From Comamonadaceae bacterium (GTDB lineage Bacteria > Pseudomonadota > Gammaproteobacteria > Burkholderiales > Burkholderiaceae_C): a DNA stretch of 64,000 nt. Positions 43,421 through 52,823 of this stretch are shown here, piece after piece. Positions within the stretch are counted from its first letter, which is position 1; each line of letters opens with the position of its first letter. Under the pieces are notes generated by a model. That model did no database searches. It was not told the DNA's origin and saw only the letters and a program-made list of their open reading frames with translations. A program made the position numbers and the translations under genes. The stretch spans positions 50,161-114,160 of the forward strand of contig CANGIQ010000007.1 in assembly GCA_947453965.1 (NCBI GenBank). The letters run 5' to 3'.

Positions 43421-43495
43421 GGGGCGCAGCCGGCACTCGCTGCAGCTCCTTCGCTTCGCTCTTGATGTCGCTGCATCGAGCGCCGACTGCACCCC
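43421..43495. repeat. long hairpin repeat between convergent genes
   Basis: Bases 43421-43446 pair with 43470-43495 over 26 positions. On the minus strand 22 are Watson-Crick, three G-U and one mismatch, around a 23-base loop. The loop on the minus strand contains GACATCAAGAGCGAAG and continues GCGAAGGA, which recalls the cores of the 38-kb elements (AGCGAAG..AAGGAG and GACATGAGC) in another order. It lies between the ends of the ketopantoate reductase-like gene and the EamA gene, where a bidirectional terminator would be expected, but it has no flanking T tract. Confidence 0.6.
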
Positions 43496-43541
43496 TTCGC
43501 TACGCTTTGAGGGGTCGACAGATTTTGTTATCACACGTCTG

Positions 43542-44438
43542 TCAAGCCGAGGCGGCTCGGCGTGACTTCCAATGCGGCCAGAGCACATTGAGCGCCAGCC
43601 CGCCCATCACCAAGCCTGCAGCGATGAGTTTCCAAGCGGGCAGGGGTTCGGCCAACAAGAGGGCTGAGGCCCCCATGCCGAACACGGGCACGAGCAAGGC
43701 CATGGGGGTGATGGTGGACGCCGGGTTACGCGCCAGCAGCCACCCCCAGGCCGCGTAACCAAACAAGGTGTTGCCCCAGGACTGCCAGGCTACCGCGATC
43801 CAGGTGAACACATCGGCATCCAACACGCCCGCTTGCATGGCGGGCCAGCCTTCGGTGAGGTAGGACAAGACCAACAAGGGCGGCACGGCAAACACGCTGG
43901 ACCACACCACATAGGCCAACATGTTCACGGGTCCGGCTTGCTTGCCAACCATATTGCCCAGCGACCAACCCAGCGCTGCCAAAAGGACCAGCCCTAGGCC
44001 CAACCACGTGGTGTCGGCGTCGGTGTGGGCACCAATCACGGCAATGCCGGTGACAGCGAGTGACAAAGCCACCCACTGAAACGCACGCACGCGTTCACCG
44101 GTCAAGCGCATGGACAAGGCGATGGTGAAAAACACCTGGGTTTGCACCACCAGCGAGGCCAAGCCCGGTGCAATGTGGCCATTGACGGCCCAGTACAAAG
44201 CACCGAACTGCACCAGCCCAATGAGCAAACCATAGGCCGCCAAATTGCGCAGCGGCACGGCGGGGCGCGGCAAAAAAAACGCAGCGGGTAAAAACGCCAA
44301 TGAAAAACGCAGCGCCGCAAACAGCAAGGGCGGCAAATGCCCCAGTGCATTTTTAATGACCACAAAGTTGCTACCCCACACCGCCACCACGGCAAGCGCC
44401 AGCAAGAAATGGCGCACAGACAAGGTGTGGTGCATCAC
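43542..44438 (-). CDS. EamA/DMT-family permease
   Basis: The 298-residue protein has ten predicted hydrophobic helices in two EamA repeats, including VVAVWGSNFVVIKNALGHLP at the start and TPMALLVPVFGMGASALLLA in the second half. Such proteins export amino acids or other metabolites across the inner membrane. The substrate is unknown. It begins one base after the alr stop, so alr and this gene form one transcription unit. Confidence 0.85.
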   Translation of the reverse strand: MMHHTLSVRHFLLALAVVAVWGSNFVVIKNALGHLPPLLFAALRFSLAFLPAAFFLPRPAVPLRNLAAYGLLIGLVQFGALYWAVNGHIAPGLASLVVQTQVFFTIALSMRLTGERVRAFQWVALSLAVTGIAVIGAHTDADTTWLGLGLVLLAALGWSLGNMVGKQAGPVNMLAYVVWSSVFAVPPLLVLSYLTEGWPAMQAGVLDADVFTWIAVAWQSWGNTLFGYAAWGWLLARNPASTITPMALLVPVFGMGASALLLAEPLPAWKLIAAGLVMGGLALNVLWPHWKSRRAASA

Positions 44439-44439
44439 A

Positions 44440-45534
44440 TCAATCTTGGGTAAAGCCCACGCGCGCCGAGACGGCGCACATCAACTCGTAGCCCACGGTG
44501 CCTGCGGCTTGAGCCACCTCGTCAATCGACAACACAGCACCGTTGCTGGCGCGGCCCCACAGGGTGACTTCGGTGCCGAAGCCCGCTTGCGGACACGGTG
44601 TGAGGTCGACCGCGATCATGTCCATGCTGACCCGGCCCACGGTGCGGGTGCGCACACCATCAACCAACACCGGTGTGCCTGTGGGGCAATGGCGCGGGTA
44701 GCCATCGGCATAGCCGCAAGCGACGATGCCAATGCGCATCGCTGCATCGGCTTGAAAGCTCGAGCCATAGCCCACGGTGTCACCGGCTTGCAAATCTTGG
44801 ATGGCGATGAGGCGGCTGCGCAAACTGAGGGTGGGCTGCAAGTCCCAGTCGTGAATGGTGTGCTGCGGAAAATCTGGCGCGCTGCCGTAGAGCGCAATGC
44901 CCGGTCGCACCCAATCGGCAGCCACCGCAGGGGCGCTGGCGTGGCGCAACAAGCCTGCGCTGTTGCAGGTGCTGCGCTCGCCGGGCAGGTCTTGGGTGGC
45001 ACGTTCAAACGCAGCCATTTGCTCGGCAATGCCTTTGTCGCCATCGGCATCGCTGAAGTGGGTGATGAAGGAAATTTCATCCACTTGGGGCAATTGGTTC
45101 AAGCGTGTCCAGGCCGATCTGAAGCGCACCGGGGTAAATCCCAGGCGGTTCATTCCACTGTTCAATTTGACGAATATTCGATGCGGGACTTGTGTTTTGT
45201 GGCGGCTGAGCATGTCGATTTGTTCATCGCAATGCACGGTGTGCCACAGGTCCAAACGCGAGCAGAGTTCCAAATCGCGGGCTTCAAACACACCTTCCAA
45301 AAGCAGCACCGGCCCGCGCCAACCCAAGGCCCGTATGCGTTGCGCCTCGTCCAGGTCCAGCAGAGCAAAGCCATCGGCGGCACGCAAGCCTTCGAACACA
45401 CGTTCGATGCCATGGCCATAGGCGTTGGCTTTGACCACCGCCCAGACGCGGGCATCGGCGGCAGCAAGGCGCATGCGTTGCAGGTTATGACGCAGCGCGT
45501 CGGTGTGAACAAAGGCGTGTATCGGGCGGGGCAT
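44440..45534 (-). CDS. alr: alanine racemase
   Basis: The ATG at 45534 gives 364 residues, the usual length; an in-frame extension adds 24 residues overlapping the next promoter. The PLP lysine is K35 in [12 protein letters not shown]. Other family regions are [18 protein letters not shown] ([18 protein letters not shown]), [11 protein letters not shown] and [12 protein letters not shown] with the C-terminal active-site environment. It makes D-alanine for peptidoglycan in the cytoplasm. It is divergent from lplT with 86 bases between start codons. Confidence 0.94.
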   Translation of the reverse strand: MPRPIHAFVHTDALRHNLQRMRLAAADARVWAVVKANAYGHGIERVFEGLRAADGFALLDLDEAQRIRALGWRGPVLLLEGVFEARDLELCSRLDLWHTVHCDEQIDMLSRHKTQVPHRIFVKLNSGMNRLGFTPVRFRSAWTRLNQLPQVDEISFITHFSDADGDKGIAEQMAAFERATQDLPGERSTCNSAGLLRHASAPAVAADWVRPGIALYGSAPDFPQHTIHDWDLQPTLSLRSRLIAIQDLQAGDTVGYGSSFQADAAMRIGIVACGYADGYPRHCPTGTPVLVDGVRTRTVGRVSMDMIAVDLTPCPQAGFGTEVTLWGRASNGAVLSIDEVAQAAGTVGYELMCAVSARVGFTQD

Positions 45535-45620
45535 GGTCAATATTGTGGCACCCGCGTGATATAACCTCGTGTCGAATTCAAAGAAAGAAGCAATCGCATG
45601 GCGCACAGAGTGCTGTCGCT

Positions 45621-46943
45621 ATGCCAGTCCCTCCCATGAAGCGCGGTTTTTACACCATCATGTCGGCCCAGTTTTTCAGCTCGTTGGCCGACAACGCGTT
45701 GTTTGTGACAGCCGTTGAATTGTTGAAGTCAGGTGGCGCCCCCGAGTGGCAGCGTGCCGCTCTGGTGCCCATGTTCGCCTTGTTCTATGTGGTGCTCGCG
45801 CCGTTTGTCGGTGCGTTTGCCGACTCGCGACCGAAGGGCGAGGTCATGCTGATGAGCAACACCATCAAGGTGGTGGGTTGTTTGATGATGCTGTTTGGCG
45901 TGCACCCCCTGCTGGCCTACGCCGTGGTGGGCTTGGGTGCTGCTGCGTATTCACCCGCCAAGTACGGCATCTTGACCGAGCTGCTGCCCGCCTCGCAATT
46001 GGTCAAGGCCAATGGCTGGATTGAAGGCCTAACGATTGGCTCCATCATCTTGGGCGTGTTGTTGGGTGGTCAGTTGGTGGGGCCGAACTTGTCCACGTTC
46101 TTGCTGTCGTTTGACTTGCCATTCATCACCACCGGGGTGGACACGGCTGCCGAGGCCGCCATTTGTTTGTTGATTCCTCTGTATGCATTGGCTGCCTGGT
46201 TCAACAAACGCATTCCCTACACAGGCGCGGCCTTGATTCCCATGCGCCTGGACCCCGACAAAACCATGCTGCGCAATTTGCTGGCCTTGGTGCCTGACTT
46301 TTGGCATTGCAACCAACGCTTGTGGCATGACAAGCTGGGTCAAATCTCGCTGGCTACCACCACTTTATTTTGGGGCGTGAGCGGCAACCTGCGCTACATC
46401 GTGTTGGCTTGGAGTGCTGCGGCCTTGGGCTACAGCACCACACAGGCCTCCAGCTTGGTGGGCGTGGTGGCGATTGGTACAGCGGTTGGCGCGGTGGTCG
46501 CCTCCATGAAAATGAAGCTCGACCACGCCACCCGCCTGATGCCCCTGGGCATTGCCATGGGCTGCTTTGTGGTGGCGATGAATTTCATTGACAGCCTATG
46601 GTTGGCCGTGCCGTTTTTGATTGTGCTGGGTGGTTTGGGTGGTTTCTTGGTGGTGCCCATGAACGCGTTGCTGCAACACCGGGGCCACAACCTCATGGGT
46701 GCAGGCCGTTCGATTGCGGTGCAAAACCTCAATGAGCAACTGTGTATTTTGGGTCTGGGCTTTTTGTACACCTTCAGCACCGGCATGGGCATGAGCGCGT
46801 TTGGCGCCATCACCGCCTTTGGGGTGCTGGTGGGCTATGTGATGTGGCTCATCAAGCTCTGGCACGAACACAACCACAAGCATCACCGCGAAGAACTGGC
46901 GCGTTTGATGCACATCGCCCGCAACGACGACTTGCACGGCTAA
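45621..46943 (+). CDS. lplT: lysophospholipid transporter LplT
   Basis: The ATG at 45621 gives 440 residues; 45636 is a second candidate. The protein is a 12-helix MFS carrier whose N-terminus (FYTIMSAQFFSSLADNALFV) and region SPAKYGILTELLPASQLVKA match LplT. The later PMNALLQHRGHNLMGAGRSI is also shared. LplT flips lysophospholipids inward for reacylation. The usual partner aas is not adjacent here. It is divergent from alr and 3 bases from the next gene. Confidence 0.88.
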   Translation: MPVPPMKRGFYTIMSAQFFSSLADNALFVTAVELLKSGGAPEWQRAALVPMFALFYVVLAPFVGAFADSRPKGEVMLMSNTIKVVGCLMMLFGVHPLLAYAVVGLGAAAYSPAKYGILTELLPASQLVKANGWIEGLTIGSIILGVLLGGQLVGPNLSTFLLSFDLPFITTGVDTAAEAAICLLIPLYALAAWFNKRIPYTGAALIPMRLDPDKTMLRNLLALVPDFWHCNQRLWHDKLGQISLATTTLFWGVSGNLRYIVLAWSAAALGYSTTQASSLVGVVAIGTAVGAVVASMKMKLDHATRLMPLGIAMGCFVVAMNFIDSLWLAVPFLIVLGGLGGFLVVPMNALLQHRGHNLMGAGRSIAVQNLNEQLCILGLGFLYTFSTGMGMSAFGAITAFGVLVGYVMWLIKLWHEHNHKHHREELARLMHIARNDDLHG

Positions 46944-46946
46944 ACC

Positions 46947-47906
46947 GTGCGCACACGCCCCGTGCTGGCTGTGCTAGCCTTGGTTCTCAACGCTTTGGTG
47001 TGGGGCCTGTCTTGGTGGCCTCTGCGTGCGCTGAATGCGCATGGGCTGCATCCGCTGTGGAGCACTGCCTGTGTGTTCACACTGGCGAGCGTGGTGCTCA
47101 TGCTCATCAACCCCACGGCTTGGCGCAGCTTCAAACAACATCCTCAACTGTGGTGGCTCATGGCCGCGTCGGGCCTGACCAATGTGGGTTTTAACTGGGC
47201 TGTCACCACCGGCGATGTCGTGCGCGTGGTGTTGCTGTTTTATCTGATGCCCACCTGGTCTTTGCTGTTAGCGTGGTGGTTGCTCAAAGAACGGCCCACA
47301 CGTGGCGCCTTGGCACGTTTAGCGCTGGCCTTGCTGGGCGTGGTGTGGGTTCTGAAAACGCCTGAATCTGCCTGGCCTGTGCCACAAGATTTGTCCGACG
47401 TGCTGGCCCTGCTCGGTGGTTTTTGTTTTGCACTCACCAACATCTGGTTGCTGCGTTTGCAAGACACCCCTGAATCTGCACGCATGACCGCCATGTTTGG
47501 CGGCGGCGCCTTGATGGCCTTGGCATGCGCAGTACTGGCCAGCGTGACAGGTGTGATTCCCGCTGTGCAGATGTGGACAACAGCCTCTGATGCGACGGGC
47601 GTTTCCAGCCTGCTGGCCTGGCTGAGTGACCCGATGTTGGCGCAACAAGCCACCACCTGGGCACCGTGGGTGTTGGGCTTGAGCGCAGCGTTTTTGCTCT
47701 CCAACTTCACCTTGCAATACGGCGCGGCGCGCCTGAGCGCGCACACCACCGCCATGATGATGATGTCGGAGGTGGTGTTTGCCAGTGTGTCCTCGGTAGC
47801 CTTAGGGGCATCGACCCTGAGCTGGCGCGTGGGCCTGGGTGGCGGCATGATTGTGTTGGCTGCCTTGCTGGCGTCGCAAGCGCACACGCAACCCGACCAC
47901 ACCTGA
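46947..47906 (+). CDS. EamA/DMT-family permease
   Basis: A GTG start at 46947, three bases after lplT, gives 319 residues with about ten hydrophobic helices, including LALVLNALVWGLSWWPLRAL and TVGFN-type loops between repeats. It is only distantly similar to the EamA protein at 43.5 kb. An alternative later start cannot be excluded. Substrate unknown; the tight spacing suggests co-transcription with lplT. Confidence 0.82.
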   Translation: MRTRPVLAVLALVLNALVWGLSWWPLRALNAHGLHPLWSTACVFTLASVVLMLINPTAWRSFKQHPQLWWLMAASGLTNVGFNWAVTTGDVVRVVLLFYLMPTWSLLLAWWLLKERPTRGALARLALALLGVVWVLKTPESAWPVPQDLSDVLALLGGFCFALTNIWLLRLQDTPESARMTAMFGGGALMALACAVLASVTGVIPAVQMWTTASDATGVSSLLAWLSDPMLAQQATTWAPWVLGLSAAFLLSNFTLQYGAARLSAHTTAMMMMSEVVFASVSSVALGASTLSWRVGLGGGMIVLAALLASQAHTQPDHT

Positions 47907-47944
47907 TGCATGGCGTGGTTGCTCTGTTTTGAAAGACTTTTTGC

Positions 47945-48430
47945 ATGAACACCTTGAACGACTTCACCGCCAACCGCATTGACGGCACGCCCTTGGCATT
48001 GACCGAGCTGCAAGGCCGGGTGCTGCTCATCGTCAACACCGCCAGCGCCTGCGGCTTCACGCCGCAGTTTGAGGGACTGGAAGCTCTGCACAAAACCTAT
48101 GGCACGCAAGGTTTGAGCGTGATCGGTTTTCCCTGCAACCAGTTTGGCGCGCAAGACGCGGGCAGCAACGCCGAGATTGGCGCGTTTTGCCAACGCAACT
48201 ACGGCGTGAGCTTCACGATGATGGAAAAGATCAACGTCAACGGTGAGGACGCCCACCCGCTGTTCAAATGGCTTAAGGCCGAAGCACCCGGCGTGCTGGG
48301 CAGCGAAGGCATCAAATGGAACTTCACCAAATTCTTGGTGGGCAAAGACGGGCGCGTGCTCAAACGCTACGCGTCGGTGGATGCGCCGCAGAAATTGAGC
48401 AAAGACATTGAAGCCGCTTTGGCCGCTTAA
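47945..48430 (+). CDS. glutathione peroxidase-family thiol peroxidase
   Basis: The 161-residue protein has the GPx catalytic site with cysteine in place of selenocysteine (C36 in NTASACGFTPQF). The partner Gln is in GFPCNQFGAQD and the Trp in IKWNFTKFLVG. Bacterial cysteine GPx proteins reduce peroxides with thioredoxin or glutathione. The gene begins 38 bases after the permease and converges with glcF. Standard length for the family. Confidence 0.92.
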   Translation: MNTLNDFTANRIDGTPLALTELQGRVLLIVNTASACGFTPQFEGLEALHKTYGTQGLSVIGFPCNQFGAQDAGSNAEIGAFCQRNYGVSFTMMEKINVNGEDAHPLFKWLKAEAPGVLGSEGIKWNFTKFLVGKDGRVLKRYASVDAPQKLSKDIEAALAA

Positions 48431-48462
48431 ACGACGTCGATCTCTCGCGCAGCGTTCTGCAC

Positions 48463-49707
48463 TCAGCTCAGCGCCGCGTCCAACACCTCCACCCAATGCT
48501 TGACCGGCACATCGGTGCCGCTTTGCAAGTGGGTGATGCACCCGACGTTGGCGCTCAGAATCGCTTGGGGTTGCAGCGCATCCAAGTGGCCGAGTTTGCG
48601 GTCACGCAGGGTGTAGCTGATTTCGGGATTCAGCACGCTGTAGGTGCCTGCCGAGCCGCAGCACAGATGGGCCTCGGTGTTGGCGACCTGAATGGCAAAG
48701 CCCAAATCGGCCAAGTGCTTTTCAACGCCGCCTTTGAGTTGCTGGCCATGCTGCAAGGTGCAGGGTGGATGAAAGGCCTGCATGCCAGCCTTGGCTAATG
48801 CGGCTGCATTGAGTTGGGGCTTGAGCACGGGCACCAAGTCGGGCAGCAGTTCGCTCAGGTCTTTCGTGAGTGCGCTGATGCGTTGGGCTTTGGCCGCGTA
48901 AGCCGCGTCGTGTTGGAGCACATGGCCGTAGTCTTTGACCATGACGCCACAGCCTGAAGCGTTCATCACAATCGCCTCCACGCCTTGTTCAACAAACGGC
49001 CACCATGCGTCGATGTTGGCACGCATGTGGGCCATGCCCCCGTCTTGATCGTTGAGGTGGAATTTCACCGCGCCACAACAACCGGCTTCGGGCGCAAGCA
49101 AGGTTTGAATGCCAGCCGCATCCAACACGCGCGCGGTGGCGGTGTTGATGTTGGGCAGCATGGCGGGTTGAACACACCCTGCGAGCATCAATACTTTGCG
49201 GGCGTGGGTTTGGGTCGGCCATGTCACGCCGTTGCGTGCGGCGTTTTGCGGCGCGGGCACCTTGGCCTTCAAGGCCTTGGGCAACAAGCCGCGCACGCTT
49301 TGACCCAGCTTCATGGCAGGCGAAAACAAGGGCGAAGGCAAGCCTTCTTTCAAAGCCCAGCGCATAACACGCTCGCTCATGGGGCGCGGTACTTTGGCGT
49401 CAACCAGCTTGCGGCCAATGTCCACCAAGTGGCCGTACTGCACGCCGCTGGGGCAGGTGCTTTCGCAGTTGCGGCAGGTGAGGCAACGGTCCAAGTGCTG
49501 TTGCGTGGCGCGGGTGGGTTCAGCACCTTCTAGCACTTGCTTCATCAGGTAAATGCGTCCGCGCGGGCCATCAAGTTCGTCACCCAGCAATTGGTAGGTG
49601 GGGCAGGTGGCCGTGCAAAAACCGCAGTGCACGCACTTGCGCAAAATCGCTTCGGCCTCGCGGCCTTCGACGGTGTTTTGGTATTCGGGGGCTAAGTGGG
49701 TTTGCAT
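48463..49707 (-). CDS. glcF: glycolate oxidase iron-sulfur subunit
   Basis: The 414-residue protein has two 4Fe-4S motifs near the N-terminus (CVHCGFCTATCP and CLTCRNCESTCPSG). Two cysteine-rich CCG domains follow (EAGCCGAVKFH and HLCCGSAGTY). This is the GlcF arrangement; it passes electrons from the FAD subunits to the membrane. It follows glcE by 12 bases. The third subunit gene, glcD, is not next to them. Confidence 0.92.
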   Translation of the reverse strand: MQTHLAPEYQNTVEGREAEAILRKCVHCGFCTATCPTYQLLGDELDGPRGRIYLMKQVLEGAEPTRATQQHLDRCLTCRNCESTCPSGVQYGHLVDIGRKLVDAKVPRPMSERVMRWALKEGLPSPLFSPAMKLGQSVRGLLPKALKAKVPAPQNAARNGVTWPTQTHARKVLMLAGCVQPAMLPNINTATARVLDAAGIQTLLAPEAGCCGAVKFHLNDQDGGMAHMRANIDAWWPFVEQGVEAIVMNASGCGVMVKDYGHVLQHDAAYAAKAQRISALTKDLSELLPDLVPVLKPQLNAAALAKAGMQAFHPPCTLQHGQQLKGGVEKHLADLGFAIQVANTEAHLCCGSAGTYSVLNPEISYTLRDRKLGHLDALQPQAILSANVGCITHLQSGTDVPVKHWVEVLDAALS

Positions 49708-49719
49708 AGTGTCTCGGCT

Positions 49720-50868
49720 TTAAGCGCGTCCACGGTTGAAGATACCCGCAGGATCGAATTGTTTTTTGAGTTCGTCTTGAATGCGTTGCTGCACAGTGTT
49801 GAGTGGTGTGAACACACCCACGGCCTTGTCGGCATCGCCGTGTGCGCTGCTGGTCCTGAACAAGGTGGCATGGCCACTCGCTTGCTGCGCCACATCGCGC
49901 AAGCGTTGCGCATCAGAGGCGGGTGCCCACAGCCAGCGTTGCGCGCCGTGCCATTCGATGTATTGGGCATAGGGCAGGTCCAACACGGGTGCGGTTTGCG
50001 CGACGCTCAGGCGCCACAAGCAGTGGTCGCTGCCAGGTGCGGAGTTGAAAAAATCTAAGGTGTGCTCGCCGCTGGCCTGCCAGTCGCGCGCGGCTTGGGC
50101 GTTGTCCATGCGGGTCACCACCGCACCCAGACTTTCTATTTCCACGCTCATGCGGGTCACCGCAGCCTCAACTGCAGCAACGGCGCCGCGCAGACGCACA
50201 AACAAATAATCTTGCGCAGGCTGAGCCGTGGTGTCGTGCACCCAGGCGCTGGCGTTCAAAGGCAAGGGCTGGCCGCCCCAACGGTTGATGAGCGACAGCG
50301 CTTGCGCTTGCGACACACCAGCGCACATGAGGGTGGCCTCGCCAGGCGCAACAGGCAGCACTTTGAGCGAGACCTCGGTGAGCAAGCCCAACTGCCCCCA
50401 GCTGCCCGCCAACAAACGCGACACGTCATAGCCCGCCACGTTTTTCATCACTTGGCCACCAAAGGTCAGGTGTTCGCCTTTGCCATTGATCAGGCGCGCA
50501 CCCAACACAAAGTCACGCACGCTGCCCACGCTGGCACGTGCCGGGCCACTCAAGCCCGCCGCGACCATGCCGCCCAAAGTAGCCCCTGGGCCAAAGTGCG
50601 GTGGCTCGAACGGGAAGCATTGGCCTTTCTCGGCCAGTGCCGCTTCGATCTCGGCCAGCGGCGTGCCCGCACACGCGGTGATGACCAGCTCGCTCGGCTC
50701 GTAGCTCAAGATGCCCGCATAAGCGCGGGTGTCGAGCACTTCGCCTTGCAGGGTTTGACCAAGAAAGTCTTTGCTGCCACCGCCACATAGGCGCAGCGGC
50801 GTGGCATGTTGGGTAGCGGCGCGAATGCGCTCGGAGAAATGGTGCAGGGTGTCTTGCATGATGTTCAT
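49720..50868 (-). CDS. glcE: glycolate oxidase FAD-binding subunit
   Basis: The 382-residue protein has an FAD_binding_4 domain (YEPSELVITACAGTPLAEIE and FGPGATLGGMVAAGLSGPAR) and a GlcE-type C-terminal region with DPAGIFNRGR at the end. A second in-frame ATG at 50859 is possible. It pairs with GlcF. The glcD gene, usually first in a glcDEF operon, is absent upstream: the next gene in that direction is amtB, after a terminator. Either glcD lies elsewhere or this is a GlcE/F pair working with another dehydrogenase. Confidence 0.88.
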   Translation of the reverse strand: MNIMQDTLHHFSERIRAATQHATPLRLCGGGSKDFLGQTLQGEVLDTRAYAGILSYEPSELVITACAGTPLAEIEAALAEKGQCFPFEPPHFGPGATLGGMVAAGLSGPARASVGSVRDFVLGARLINGKGEHLTFGGQVMKNVAGYDVSRLLAGSWGQLGLLTEVSLKVLPVAPGEATLMCAGVSQAQALSLINRWGGQPLPLNASAWVHDTTAQPAQDYLFVRLRGAVAAVEAAVTRMSVEIESLGAVVTRMDNAQAARDWQASGEHTLDFFNSAPGSDHCLWRLSVAQTAPVLDLPYAQYIEWHGAQRWLWAPASDAQRLRDVAQQASGHATLFRTSSAHGDADKAVGVFTPLNTVQQRIQDELKKQFDPAGIFNRGRA

Positions 50869-50960
50869 GGTAGTCGCAGGCTTGTAGGCTTGACTTGAAT
50901 TTTTTGAACAAGCCCTTTAAAAATTGCTCCAGCCCACGCCGCCGTCATGAAGCACAGACG

Positions 50961-50984
50961 AAAAAAAACCCGCCGTGAGGCGGG
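50961..50984 (-). terminator. intrinsic terminator of amtB
   Basis: On the minus strand, CCCGCC and GGCGGG (50969-50974 and 50979-50984) form a 6-bp GC stem with a four-base loop, followed by eight T residues (50961-50968). It lies about 35 bases after the amtB stop and separates that operon from glcEF. Confidence 0.85.
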
Positions 50985-51020
50985 CATCAAAGTCCAAGGA
51001 AAACTTGAAATAAACCTTGA

Positions 51021-52439
51021 TCAGCGGTGGTAAGCCGTTTCGCCGTGTGAGCTGATGTCGAGGCCTTCGCGCTCTTCTTCCTCTGTCACACGCAAACCGA
51101 TCACCAGATCAACCAATTTGTAGGCAATGTAGGAGACCACAGCCGACCAGACGATGGTGGTGGCCACCGCTTGGAACTGGATCCACACTTGGTCAGCGAT
51201 CGAGTAGTCAGGGTTGACTGCGTTGGCTACGTAGTCGTACACGCCAGTGCCGCCCAGTGAAGGCGCTGCAAACACGCCGGTCAACAAGGCACCCAAGATG
51301 CCGCCCACGCCGTGGACACCGAAGACGTCCAAGGAATCGTCCGCACCCAAGAGGCGCTTGAGACCGTTGACACCCCACAAGCAGATCAAGCCAGCCAACA
51401 AACCGATCACGATGGCACCCATGGGGCCCACGAATCCGCAGGCTGGGGTAATGGCCACCAAACCGGCCACTGCGCCAGAGGCAGCGCCCAACATCGACGC
51501 TTTGCCTTTGGACAAAGCTTCACCGGCAATCCAGCTCAAGGTCGCGGCAGCGGTGGCCACCAAGGTATTGACGAATGCCAGAGCAGTCACGCCATTGGCT
51601 TCGAGGTTAGAGCCCGCATTGAAGCCGAACCAACCCACCCACAGCAAGGCAGCGCCCACCATGGTCAATGTCAGGCTGTGAGGCGCCATCGACTCTTTGC
51701 CGTAACCGGTACGCTTGCCGATCACATAAGCACCCACCAAACCTGCGACCGCAGCGTTGATGTGAACCACGGTACCGCCTGCGAAGTCGAGTGCACCTTT
51801 GGCCCACAACCAGCCTGCAGCGGCCGTCACAGTTTCCAGCGAAGCGGCATCAGTGATAGCGTCAGGACCGTCCCAATACCAAACCATGTGGGCCACAGGC
51901 ATGTAGCTGAAGGTGAACCACAGTGCGCAGAACAACAAGACAGCCGAGAAGCGCGCGCGTTCCGCAAAGGCACCCACGATCAAGGTGCAGGTGATGGCAG
52001 CGAACGTGGCTTGGAAGGCGGCGAAGGTCAATTCAGGAATCACCACGCCTTTGCTGAACGTGGCAGCGATCGAGTCCGGCGTGATGCCTTTAAAGAACAA
52101 CTTGTCCATGCCGCCAATGAAGGGCGTTCCGCCGGTGAAGGTGAAGGTGTAACCGTAGATGACCCACAACACGTAGATCAACGAAGTCACCACAAACACT
52201 TGCATCAACACGGAGAGCATGTTTTTGCTGCGCACCAAGCCACCGTAGAACAGGGCCAGGCCGGGAATGGTCATCAGAATCACGAGCACAGTGGCCACGG
52301 TCATCCAGGCGGTGTCGCCTTTGTTGGGAATGGCAGCAGCAACAGCAGTCGCAGCTTCGGGGGCAGCTTGGGCCAAGGCAGAAACACTGGGCAACAGCAG
52401 GCCAGCGCCTATGGCCAGATAGGCGAAAAGTTTAGTCAT
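51021..52439 (-). CDS. amtB: ammonium transporter
   Basis: The 472-residue protein has a signal-like first helix (LAYLAIGAGLLLPSVSALAQ) and eleven more membrane helices. The Amt signature regions are SYMPVAHMVWYWDGPDA, DFAGGTVVHINAAVAGLVGA and the second pore histidine region FGVHGVGGILGALLTGVF. It conducts ammonium/ammonia across the inner membrane and is gated by GlnK, whose gene lies 14 bases upstream. It is the last gene of the torF-glnK-amtB operon and is followed by a clear terminator. Confidence 0.95.
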   Translation of the reverse strand: MTKLFAYLAIGAGLLLPSVSALAQAAPEAATAVAAAIPNKGDTAWMTVATVLVILMTIPGLALFYGGLVRSKNMLSVLMQVFVVTSLIYVLWVIYGYTFTFTGGTPFIGGMDKLFFKGITPDSIAATFSKGVVIPELTFAAFQATFAAITCTLIVGAFAERARFSAVLLFCALWFTFSYMPVAHMVWYWDGPDAITDAASLETVTAAAGWLWAKGALDFAGGTVVHINAAVAGLVGAYVIGKRTGYGKESMAPHSLTLTMVGAALLWVGWFGFNAGSNLEANGVTALAFVNTLVATAAATLSWIAGEALSKGKASMLGAASGAVAGLVAITPACGFVGPMGAIVIGLLAGLICLWGVNGLKRLLGADDSLDVFGVHGVGGILGALLTGVFAAPSLGGTGVYDYVANAVNPDYSIADQVWIQFQAVATTIVWSAVVSYIAYKLVDLVIGLRVTEEEEREGLDISSHGETAYHR

Positions 52440-52453
52440 GATGGGTCTTCCTT

Positions 52454-52813
<360 letters not shown>

Positions 52814-52823
52814 CTAGCTTGGG

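Noticed and set aside
47240..48541. 433-residue minus-strand frame across the permease and glutathione peroxidase genes
   Set aside because: It spans two clear genes and their intergenic region, and has no ribosome site or recognisable motif.
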